DNA of 64,000 nucleotides from Kryptolebias marmoratus (Eukaryota > Chordata > Actinopteri > Cyprinodontiformes > Rivulidae). The notes below the pieces were generated by a model that did no database searches, was not told the DNA's origin, and worked only from the letters and a program-made list of their open reading frames with translations. The stretch lies in contig NC_051435.1 of NCBI RefSeq assembly GCF_001649575.2, positions 9,222,333 through 9,286,332 on the forward strand, written 5' to 3'. Positions 53,019 to 64,000 of this stretch are shown here, one piece after another (position 1 is the stretch's first letter; every line of letters begins with the position of its first letter). The position numbers and the translations under genes were made by a program.

Positions 53019-55238
53019 GGAGACGTGTCTGCCTGCAAACAGGATGCATAAAGAAAAGAGTGATGGAAAAGTGTTTAGAGTTGGACTGAATGAGACAAAG
53101 AAAGAAAGGAGGGAGCAGTTATTGATTACTCTCTTTAAGTACTCAGCTGCGAGCGCTGACCGCACGGTGATCATACTTCATAACTTGGACGGGGGAGGCT
53201 AGCGAAACTCATACAAGTACTGCTGAAGATGGAGCGCAGAGTAACTTTAATGTTGAGTTTGCCAGCAGTCGGTAGTGTTTGACCAGTTGCAGAAGATTTG
53301 CAGCACACAAATAATAGTTGCCATAGAAAGCTCAACAGAATTCATTTGCATAAATTTGCATTCCGTGGGAAACGTGTAGCACAAGTGCAAGGACGTGGCG
53401 GCCTTTGAATTTGTTCTACGGGAAAAGAACAAAACAAGTAAATAATTTGCAACATATTTACTTTGATCACCCACTTTAAACAATGGAGCAGCTGTGATAA
53501 AACTAAAACTATACAAGAGAGAAATTTTGTACAATCTATCAAAGCTGCCATGTTTACAGCTTTAGAACTTTATTAGAACCATATGAGGTTTTCACCTTCT
53601 GTGAATTTCCGCCATCAGCTAATAAAATGGTAAAGTTTTTACATATGTTTCATAGAGTTTACGTAAAGACATGCAGTACATACAGAAAGGTTGTCTTTGT
53701 TATATTTTAGACTCATTTTAGAATTGATTTTTACTCATCATTCTCATCCTATTTTCATCATAAAGTTTTCACATACCAGGCTCTATCACAACACTAAGGT
53801 TTTGTAAAACGTTTTTATTAAAATTGTTTTAATCTAAAGTAAATGACAATTTGCCTATTGTCAAATATGAGTTTACAGTCATATACAGTAACTGTCATGT
53901 ATACGTGGTAATATCAGGAATAAAATAACAATTTGGTGCAAGAGAAAGAAAAGATCAATTTTATACAAGCAGTTTCTTTTAGGCTAATTTATTTTATTTT
54001 ACTATACCTTTAGAAGTTGTTTTTGATGCAAACATCCAACAAAACTGGAACAGGAAGTGTAAAAAGAAAATGTTAAAAACAGGATTGAAAATTCATTGAG
54101 TAGACTCCAATTTAACTCTTTTTACTTAGCGGCACAGTTAGAGCTGTGGCTGAAACGGTGCCCAGTGTACTGAAACGTGACGCCAAGGGCTTTTGGCCAA
54201 GTTCTGGCATTGATGAAGTGTTGTCAGTTCGCACAATTCCCCACAGCACCAAAAAAAAAAAACTTGTCCTTGGGTGTTTTCATTTATTTAAAAGGGAGAA
54301 AAAAAATCCAATTTACATAAGAATTCAAATCATTTATGCAAAGCTTTGTTAAAGCATTCCTGGAATCCTTGAAGTATTTTTATTCTCAAAGTCCAAAAAA
54401 AAAAAGTTTTTGTTGACAGAATTATTTGAGGCCAATCAGGCTGGACAGGAAACTCAGAGCGCAGCAGTTCTGAGACCTTCAGGTCACTCATTCAGAGTTT
54501 TCTTGATGCCACTTGTGCCTTCTCAGCAATATGTTTTGTGTTGTTATCCCTTGGAAATCGAAAACTTTGAAAGCTATTGACTTCCTGCAGTCTGTGAAAG
54601 TTCTTCTTTTTTTTTTACTCGGGATTGTTCTTTCTTTTCCTTTTCTCCGTCTCAACCAATTTCCCAGTCGCTGTCACTGCTGAAAAGATTTCCCCAGAAG
54701 GACGGTGTCATCAGCATGTTTGAGTGATGGGAATAACTCGATGCTCAGTGTCTGATCTCCTCTGTGCATAACAGGGACCAGACTGTTTTGGTTCTTATTG
54801 TTTCAAAGCCGTATAGTTTTCATTTTGACAAACTCCCAGATGGTTGTGATGTCAGGCATGGAATGGTCTTATTTTTCTGGCTATGCTAAACTTGAGGTCT
54901 ATTTGGTTGGGCGGTGCACTGATGGCTTCTGTTGATATGAACAAAAGCTCAGTTGCCTTGGTAAAAACTAACAAAATCAGACAAATCTGACAAAGAGATT
55001 TTCACTTTCATTTAAACAAATCTATTAAACCAATTTTAAATGTTTCTTTTTTTCAGAATTTTAGAACATTTTGTGTATGTTGAATAAATTTCAACTGGTT
55101 AAAACATAGACATTATAGTTTCAGCAGGAAAATGTATCCATAAAGTTAAAAGCACTTTTCAAATTAACATGTTTACCAGAACCTAAATGACTGCTGTGTG
55201 TGATTCATGTAGCATTGACTCATGCTGTTAGCCAAACG

Positions 55239-55240
<2 letters not shown>

Positions 55241-55274
<34 letters not shown>
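55241..55274 (+). repeat. (CA)17 microsatellite
   Basis: Seventeen uninterrupted CA units. Confidence 0.97.
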
Positions 55275-55275
<1 letters not shown>

Positions 55276-56820
55276 CTCAGCACTCATTCATGTACTAAAT
55301 CCCAATGGTTAAAGCTGAGACACAAATTAAGACCTTCTCAGTCAAACGAGTGCTGGATCCATTTTAATAAAAAGCATCAGTGCTGTATTTTATGCAACAT
55401 GACATTTAAAACAAGCACAATACTGTATCTTTCGCTCAGTTGTTGCCTAACTGTGTACTGTGTTGGAAGGGATGTTTTATTCATGCAAATGTCTTTCAAG
55501 ATTTAACAACACTTTATGAAACAATTTCTTACACAGAATTGTACGTCCACTTTTCATTTTGGTTGTGTGTCTAAAAGGAAAAGTGTAACAAACACTAATA
55601 TCAATAAACCTCCAGATGTGTGTCTAATAAAATTAAAGTGCTCAATAAAGAAAATTGGTTCCTTTTAAACCATCATTAGATAAACATCAACAGACACCTC
55701 TCTGTCAGTTTTATTCAAAGGATTTCACTTTGCTAAAAGATTACTAAACACTGCTTTTTATGATCAAGTTCTGTTTTTCTGTATCTATTACTCAAATTAG
55801 GGTTTCCCTTTCAGGTCAGTATGTTTTACCTGTCTGAGCCAATGGCATACACACGTACATACAGACTTTCTTTTTCTTGCCCATTCCAAATTAATCTGGC
55901 AAATTTAAACACACAGACACACACAAAATCACAAACACACCTGACTACACAAGGAAGGTAAACTCTAATTATCTGGTAATGACCTGCTCGGACGATGCGC
56001 TGCAGCAAGTGAGGACATGCACACACAGACATGAATGATTAGTGTAAATATAGAAACACCTCTGGGCTCCTGTACAGTCAGACTAAAACTAGTACTTTTA
56101 TATTCTGTTATAGAGTGTACCTCATTAAAAAAAATAAGTAAAAATGAGTTAAAGACTCCAAATTACATTGTAGAAGTAAAAAAAAAAATCTAATTCTGGG
56201 CAAGTTGTAAAACTAAAACTCATTAAATGTTTTACAACAAAGATAAAGTCTTCTGAATTAAAGTAAAAACAAAGTCTTCACAACAGGCGACCTGCTTCAG
56301 GTGAAAATCTCAAGAGAGCATTCATGACAAAGAACCAATCCACATAATGATAGAGAGAAAATGGGCTCAACTGCACTCATCTTAGACAGTTTTTTTTCAT
56401 TACTCCTTTTTTTTTATTCCAAAGGTACAAAAAAACACCTCGTAAAGAACAGAAATGCTTCTCAGCGTATTTCTGTGGGCTTTTTATTAATTTGACATGC
56501 AAAAAAATCAATAGTTTCAATTTTTTGGTGCTTTTGTAGTTTTTAGACTAGTTGATGTATTTGGGTGTTATTTGTGTTCCATTATTATTTTGTGTTCTGT
56601 TCATTGATCGCTGTAGACGCTGGTCCCTCAAAGAAAATGGCTCCCAGTTCAGCTTTTGGATAGGTAATCTGCGTGATGTCTTTTCTCCTTGTTCCTGTTA
56701 TTTTCTTTTTCCTTTGGTGCTTTTAGGTTCCTCTCAAAGTAAAAACAAACACACACAAAACAAACAAAAAAAAGCATTCATGACATGTATGATATGTTGT
56801 CTGTCTGATGTTTGAGACAC

Positions 56821-56841
56821 TAGATAGATAGATAGATAGAT
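56821..56841 (+). repeat. (TAGA)5 microsatellite
   Basis: Five TAGA units, a tetranucleotide repeat common in fish. Confidence 0.95.
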
Positions 56842-57869
56842 TTGCAAAAGAAGTGTATTTTTCTGTTGTACATTTCTTGTGAGTAATACCGCAGATGAGA
56901 ACCAAAATAAAGTTCTTTGTAGCACAAAGTCATAAATTCTTGGGTAAAATGTTTGGTTGCTTGGATACTCTACCCTTGCTACCAAGCAAACTACTTGCTA
57001 GGCTTAAACTGTCTGCACTCTCCCATTCAAAGGGGGATGTAAGGACTGTATAATATTGCACAATTTTCTGCACCAGTCTGGGGAGTTTTATAACAATTTT
57101 CAAAATTTTAAAAATCAAGAAAAGACCATCTAAAATGAATCCCATTTGGAATTTATATTTAATATTCAGTTTAAGGTTTTTTTTTAGAAAAGTAAACATG
57201 TCTGTTGAGGAAGATTAATGACACAGTTTCAGTTTCTTTCATCTTGAGCAATACAACACTTATTTTTAGTCAAATACATGAAAATGTCACAAATTTAACA
57301 GCAATCCGCCCCAGATCACATCTTCGGACTTTTTAAGCTGAACGTTAGGACTCAAACACCAACAGTGCTCCCTGCTACTACCACTGAAATGTTGCATGGT
57401 TAGAAAACAGCCCAGCAGTAAGGTCAGAAGAAGGAGTAGTTAAAAACAGCATATTATGCAACAATGTCACGTCTTGTCTGTTGCTATAACAACCAGCAGA
57501 GGTAGCAGAACCCTGCAAATAACCTGTAAGGCTGGTCTCTATGGGAATGTGCATGCTAAGAGCCAGTCCGTGATGGTTCCTTTAAGACTCCAGGCTACAG
57601 ATAGCTCTGACCTTTGACCCCATTCAGCTGCTGCTTTTTAGAATTCACTCAAGCATTCGGGGGTCTTATACAGAAAATGACTGAGCTACTTTAACAGTAG
57701 TGGGATAGAGCCAGAAACTCTCAACACTGTTCATTGATCATGGTGATCGATTTGACATTTTCTGTCTGTTGATCAGTCAGAACCTTGGAAACAATAACTG
57801 TGTGATTTATTCAACAGGCATCCATGGCTTAAAGCATTTAATGACTTGGGTGATCCCCTGACTTGCTTC

Positions 57870-57990
57870 AAGCCAAGCTTTAAGTATGCTAATTAGCCAC
57901 TGTTAGCATGCTAACAAGCTACACTGTAGTGATGTAGATGATAACATGTCAGCATTTCACCAAATGCTTGTGATAATGCTGAAAGCCAAG
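57870..57990. repeat. Diverged fish interspersed repeat
   Basis: GCTAATTAGCCACTGTTAGC, ATGCTAACAAGCTA and AACATGTCAGCATTTCACC resemble a dispersed teleost repeat rich in GTTAGCATGCTAAC motifs. Ends are not defined. Confidence 0.4.
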
Positions 57991-58507
57991 CAGAGTTGGT
58001 TGGAAGAAACTTGTTGCTTTTTTTTAAAAAAAAGTTAGTCCATAATAACCTACATTGGTTAAAAAAATCCAGCTAGGGTAGCACATTTAGAACTTCCTTT
58101 TATGTAGTGTTCTCATTTCTGCAGCTGATGAAGCAGCCATAATTATCATGGGTTCTTTGAAGTGAGCTTGGACTCAATGAACCACAAAGGAAAAGACATC
58201 CAATCGTAAATTTAGATCAGCTAAAGAGCTTAATATTACTGTTGATTTTTATTTGAAACAAAAAGGGTAAAAGTGATTTTATTTGATGTACTATGGAACT
58301 ATGATTCCTCAAAAAAAGCGTGTCTCATTATTACAGTGCACAGTCTTGTACTTTAATAAGATGTGCATACTGATACGTGATGGCAGCAGCATCCCTGTGC
58401 AGTCGTGACTCATATATTGGAGGTTTATATGGTATATATTAAATGTCATTTGATACTGAAATAGTGGCAACACACTAAAGCTTAAGCTCATTCTGTCAAA
58501 GGTAGTA

Positions 58508-58805
58508 CTTCCAACTAAGTGTCACAAAATTGTGCTTTGCAAATGAAGAACTAACCATGACTTACTAAGATCAAAGTATTTTCAAATGATGAGGCTAAAA
58601 AAAAGGTGTTCTCCTGTTCACCTTCAGGTAATGTTTACCTAATCATGAGCTAGGAATGAGCCTTTGAACAGGAAACCAATAACTAACCAGGTCCAAGTGA
58701 TGAGGCTCAGTCTAAAAGGTGCTCCTCTTTTCATCGGTAGATAATAGTTAGTTCATGGTTAGTTCATCATTTATAAAGCACTTTTTTGTGGTACTTAGTT
58801 GGAAG
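58508..58805. mobile_element. MITE-like element with about 60-bp terminal inverted repeats
   Basis: The left end (58508-58567, CTTCCAACTAAGTGTCACAA...) and right end (58745-58805, reverse complement CTTCCAACTAAGTACCACAA...) align over about 60 bp with few differences, including AACTAACCATGA in both. The 298-bp element has no coding capacity. A target duplication was not identified. Confidence 0.7.
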
Positions 58806-61800
58806 CTCCATCATGTCAACAACATCTCCACTATCTTTCTTTTATCACACAAGTCATAACATCCTTTTCAGAGCACATAAAATGATTCATTCTCCATTTT
58901 AAATCCAGAGTGTGTGAACATCTAAATAATGGTTCACAGACCTATTCTTCTTCTGTGCTGACAAACAAAAACCACTGAATCAGACCACAACACCCTGGGC
59001 ACAAATCACAGCTTACACAATGATTTCCTCAGCCACATTCTCGCGTACATGCGCCGTAGTATTATGGGCAATAATGTTAGGTCACATATCAAAAGTGCTG
59101 GCAGCGTAATGACTTGAGCTCTGTTTGGAAGTCCTTTACTCTCTCCCAAAAAACAGAAAATGAAAAGAGTTGATAGTGCAAGGCCACAGATCAAATCTGC
59201 TAGTACTGCAGTAAAGGTTTCTGGATTCTCCCCCCCCTTTTATATGCCAGATTGTATTCAGGCACAAAATTGTATTTCTCATTCACTGTGAAGCATGACT
59301 TCTCCTGTGAAGATGGACTGAAGTTTCTGATCTTTAAAGCTTTCATGCTGCATGCTTAAAATCATTCTTTATGAAAATATATCTCACCGTGAATAACTAC
59401 ATCTATAAATGCTTATTTTTTAAACAATATATATTTAAAATAAACACTTCACAAACCAAAACAAACAGCATACCAAACTGCGTTGCAGAAATTCGCAGCA
59501 ATGGTTAAAACCTCTCCACATTTGCTGTGATGCACTGTAATATAAATTTGCGCATTCAAGTCTTAGCATGTGTGAGCGAAGCACCCCCGCCCTCCACCCC
59601 ACCCCCAGACTCGCTGTGAGCTAAATTATATTTTCTAATCTTCATCTGATACGGGCAAACTGACAGGGAGAAAAACATGAAGGCTTTGGAAGTGTCTGAG
59701 CCTGTGTGAGTTTTCTAAGTGTTGTGTATGTGTGTCAACATGAATATTTCAGAGGCCCCACACTGAGTGGCAGCAGCAGAGCATCACCAGAACGAGGACA
59801 CGCTGCTTTTTTCCGGGTGGAAACTGGGGGGTAGTTGGACAGACAGAGAAGAAGGGGAGAAAAAAAATAAAAATAAAAATGGGCAAATACAAAACAGTTT
59901 CACACGAGTAAAGAGATGAGGGAACTGCAATACTGAATCCAAGCTTATAGTGTAAGTGATATTAAAGTTGAAAATGTCTTTATTTTATGTTGTGAAAGTT
60001 AAAAGCTGACTGGCATGAAGGAAAGCGGACTTTTTGTACCAGAATGTGATGTATTCTGGGTTTAAGATGATTCTGCTCCAACTGCAGACACTTTGTTGTA
60101 ATTACGCTGAATAAAAGCCAAACTGAATAGTTTTAATTACTAAAGCAGATCATAGAAGTCTTTTGACAGTGTTTTTCTTTTTCCCCAAAGATATTGACAT
60201 AAACAGAGGCAGCATATTTCAGAAAAAAAAAAACAATGATGTAATATTTTCAAAAATATAGATTTTTAGCCAGGGAAGGCACTGGGTATCTCTAATATAT
60301 TTATGTTTTAATATGCTTATATGTCATAAGTCACAACTGTCAGCAAAGCCAAGCAAATTAATCTTCACAAATTAAAAATTAAGGTCAACATATTTCTGGT
60401 TATGGCAGCAGCTGGTATCACATTTGCTTTATATCATTTGTGTGCAGAAATTTAGTGAGCTAAATCAATGGAATTCAGGGAGTTATACCTCATTGTGCTC
60501 ACGCTGGTCAAAGAATTAGCCTGATTAGCCTTAGGTGAAAAGTTTTGGAGCTAAATCTTGCTAATACCACTTAAGCTAATACTAAAATGTCAAGCCTGTT
60601 TATCTGATGAGGTTAACAGGATAGAACAGGGAAAAGGACGAGGAGGAGAAGGAGCCCTATACACAAGGCCATTAGAAAGCTGTATGCAGAGCTTCGGGTC
60701 ACTCCAATGCTGATGCTGTCAAATTTATACAAAATATTGATGCTGACTGAACTAATAACCATTGCAATCTCTACATACATAATAAACCTACTACATTTTA
60801 GATCAGCAACAAAAATGATTGTGATTGAATCACATTGAATTAGATAAGGTAATGGGTACATTGTCAGGAAATAAATGTGGATTGCTAACTCAAGCATTTC
60901 TTTAACTTACAATAAATTTGTACTGATTCGTTTGTTGTCTGCTTAGCTCATAATCATTGCCATCTTTTTGTCTGACCAGTCATTGTCTAATGCTTCTGGG
61001 GCTTAAGCACAGACTCATATCCCTTTTAGATTTAGGATCTTGCTTCTGAACGGAGAGTGATGGTCCAAGCATGAAGATGAGTGTTGCTGATTTCACGATT
61101 ACTAACAGGATGACTGTGCTTCCAATCCAGTCCATCTGCCACAGGGAAGACCACTACTATGTGTCTAAGCATGTGTGTGTGTGTGTTGTGGGTGTAGTGA
61201 GCAGAGAAAAAAAAAATCAGAGTTAAAAATCTGGTTGGCACTCAGTCCAGAGCTAAAATTAAAAAGAAATATGGGCTAAGGCTACTGTCAGACATCTGTT
61301 CAAAGCTGTGGGAAACAGAACCGCTGATATTCCTCCCACCTCTAATAAGTCACTTCTCTCATTAATTATAAAGCATTATTTTGACGGGTGTGATGGTTTT
61401 TATTTCAGCAGTGAGACTGACAATGATGTGACAGACCTCTTGGGGCTGCTTTATAAATAAACATCAGTACATGTCAGCGAGTGACCTTTCTAACTCACAG
61501 CGATTTGCTCCAGAGAGATATTAGATCTGACATTGATGTGCCATTTACTACTATTTCCTGCAAAGGTTGCACACAAGCTTTTTCAGATCTTTACATCAAG
61601 CTTTGAAGTGCTTTAACAACGTGTGTAAACTGTTACAAAAGAAAATATTCAAAAGATTCCTTTATGTTCTATTAGACATATTTTCATGCAATTACTAGCT
61701 TCATATTTGAGTGGATTTGTTTTTTTTCTTTTGGATCTAGGAAGCTCTTTCAAGAGAAAGCAATTTGAGAATTTTCCAATATGCACAGTTTCAGACCGTT

Positions 61801-63640
61801 TATTGAACAAATATTTCGCTTACAAATTCACTGCTGATGAAAATGATGCAGTTGCAGCAAACCAGTCTGTTCAGTGAACAATGAACTACTCTCTTTTCAT
61901 AACAGTTGGCATAGTAACCAGAACGGAGCAGACAGTCTTGCTTTATTGGAAATATCTTCACTGTTACATCTTTGATTGACTGGTCTGCTTACCTGGAAAT
62001 TTTTACCTCCTGTACAAACGCTACTTGTACTGAAAAATCCAGATACTGCAGCTAACATGAGTAGGTGAATAGTTAGTTCACAGTATAAGTCTTTCTTGTA
62101 TATCACATTCAGCTTAAAATGTTGCAAATTTCAGTGATTTGTATGACAAATAAGGGAGCCAAGATATCACTAACATTGCTAAAATCAATGCAGCTGCACA
62201 TATCTCACAAAGCTCAGTTGTTTCCAATGAATAAGGCAATAAACATTGTTCTGAAAGTCTTAGTATCGTGTCTTTTTTTAAGGTAAGCACCTAGTTTAGT
62301 ACCATTTCATTGCCAACTTGAGATAAATTACTCTTTAATGCTTAAAAATGAGCCTGAAATAGCAAAACAGCATTTTCACTTTTTGCTCATTTTAAGTTTT
62401 ACCCCATATTTTTATCAATATTTCATAATTCTTGCTTACTGTATTTTAAAGAGTTTGTTATACTTGAATAAGTAGCTGTAAAAACACTTCAGGCATCTAC
62501 TTACACATTTACAGGTTCAAGTACATAGACTGTAGGTCAGATTTAAACACTGTAGATCTAAAGGAAATTAATCTAAGTCTACATGATGTTCTCTGAAGTG
62601 AAGGAAAAACGACTGTGTGTGTAGACAAGTTGGTGGCCTCAGCATTGATCCATGTGTAAGCCTTGGTCATCGCTCCTGGCCTGAAGGTGAGGTGACAGGG
62701 GAGTAAAGAGGCTTTCATCAGATTACAGCTCATTCTCTGTCTTTCACTGTCCCTCCTTCCTGCAGCGTGTATCTCACGGCTGCTTTCAACCCCTTGGCTT
62801 AGGATCTCTCCTCAGGCCCGCTTTACTCTGGCAGCATTAAATTTGTCATCAATCCCACATGGATTCATTTGTCTTTTCCCAGATGAGCTTATAGAGGCTT
62901 TTCAAGTTCATGAGGCAGATATGTTTAAGTACTTGTTCACACATTTTTATGTAAACTCTGTTTTTTTGGGCACAACCGGTCAATGTCTTTTATGATAAAA
63001 GGGATTTTTAGGAAATTTATTCCATCCCTTTTAGACTTGATGTAGTGAATAAGAAAAATAATAATAATATGGTGCTATAATGAGGGGAAAGAAAGACTTC
63101 CAATCTGGATTACTGGGTAATTTATGTATGATATTGTTTATTATGATTAGCTACTGCCTACCAAAGGGTTTCACTTGAACCCACTCTGCCTCAGTCATTT
63201 AATACGTTGGGTTTGGAAGTGAAGAGGTTTGGGAACAACACAAAGTCTTGTTTCACATCATTTGTCTTTTTAAACAAGTTAAATGTCCTGCTGCTGACCA
63301 AGAAAAGGTGTACCAAACTTTCAATAAACTCTAAAAGTACAGAAAAAAAATCCATCACCTATTTTACCTTGAGTTTTGGCAGTGCATGGAGTTGACAATA
63401 AATGCTAATATCTGTATCGGTCTTGTGTTTACTCCTTTTTTCATGTACTGACTTATAGATTTAGTATTTTTGTAATTTGTCATACTCTTCTGATTTCCTC
63501 TGTGGCCTTGGTTCCAACCCCTCCTTTCTCTACTTGCTGTGAATCCTCAATCTTCTCACCTGTTTGCATTCACCAATCACCCCACCCAGTGTTTATATTC
63601 TCCTTAGTTTCTCAGTCAGCTGTCAGATCCTCCTGCTTGT
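58806..63640. other. Intergenic or leader-intron DNA, right flank
   Basis: No coding exon was recognised. A C-rich patch at 59583-59607 and a GC-richer patch at 59755-59830 are possible promoter/leader positions for tmem198, without supporting splice sites. The AT-rich remainder shows only short chance frames. Confidence 0.4.
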
Positions 63641-63655
63641 TCATATTCATCACCG

Positions 63656-63706
63656 GTCATAGATAGATGGGTGGATACTTTATTCATCCTCTGAGAGAAA
63701 TTACTG
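63656..63706 (+). repeat. Fish repeat tail: ATAGATAG + TACTTTATTCATCC
   Basis: ATAGATAGATGGGTGGATAC followed by TTTATTCATCCTCTGAGAGA and AATTACTGA is the familiar microsatellite-plus-tail junction of a dispersed teleost element (TTTATTGATCCC...GGGAAATT type). Only the tail is present. The pyrimidine-rich text at 63490-63650 may belong to another diverged LTR-like repeat. Confidence 0.5.
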
Positions 63707-64000
63707 ATTCATATTAACTTAGGTATGTTCCTTATCACAGTCTAGTTTTGCATTTTGGACTTTTTGTATACCTATTTAGTTATTGAACTTTGTTTTAGAT
63801 GCTAAACTTGCCTCCTTCTAAACCTGCATTTAGTTCCTTCCTCCACTATATATGAAAATAATTTCAGTACAGCCGTTTGACTAAAACTTGCCATACTATT
63901 CTGCAAGTGTTATAGAGAAACCTACACCTCATCTTTACACAAACACAAAGGTAAAAAATCAGAAAATCTCAGTTTTATGCAGAAATTCCATTACTTAAGA

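Larger units (their letters stand above)
53033..58500. other. Region upstream of tmem198 without recognised coding exons
   Basis: The missing 5' leader exon and promoter of tmem198 are expected on this side. A slightly GC-richer patch with several CpGs occurs at 53140-53240, but no donor site there is convincing. The rest is AT-rich with microsatellites. Confidence 0.4.

Overview
The window is nuclear DNA from a ray-finned fish, probably a percomorph-type teleost. It is AT-rich and has intron-split vertebrate genes, (CA)n, (TG)n and (GATA)n microsatellites, and several interspersed repeats typical of teleost genomes. A 950-base run of N (21004-21953) shows it is a scaffold from a draft assembly.

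Three protein genes can be reconstructed exon by exon, and every splice phase closes. (1) ptprn (IA-2/ICA512, the neuroendocrine dense-core-vesicle pseudophosphatase) lies on the minus strand in 24 coding exons, from the start at 19773 to the stop at 1712; the product is 945 aa. One of its introns carries a mir-153 hairpin (3083-3160, minus strand), as in mammals. (2) Desmin lies on the plus strand in 10 constitutive coding exons, 30533-36087, 473 aa. It has one extra intron that splits the classical 221-nt exon, and a candidate 39-nt in-frame cassette exon in the tail. (3) tmem198 (multi-pass membrane protein of the TMEM198/DUF4203 family) lies on the minus strand in six coding exons, 52936 to 40590, 390 aa. 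A further 5' leader exon probably lies upstream in the window or beyond it.

Layout: 1-480 may hold the last two exons of an unidentified plus-strand gene; 480-1711 is mostly the ptprn 3' UTR side; 1712-19773 ptprn; 19800-20160 CpG-rich ptprn promoter side; 20160-30530 intergenic DNA between the divergent ptprn and desmin genes (repeats, assembly gap, hAT-like element, solo LTR, a MEF2/E-box cluster); 30533-36690 desmin; 36700-40590 space between convergent desmin and tmem198; 40590-53032 tmem198; 53033-64000 no coding gene found, with a palindromic MITE and other repeats.

The order PTPRN - DES - TMEM198 is a compacted version of the human 2q35 neighbourhood, where DNPEP, SPEG and others lie in between. 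The three genes are syntenic neighbours and not a functional operon: ptprn and mir-153 act in neuroendocrine secretion, desmin in the muscle cytoskeleton, and tmem198 is linked to membrane/Wnt signalling. Teleosts often keep two copies of each gene (a/b), and I cannot say which copies these are.
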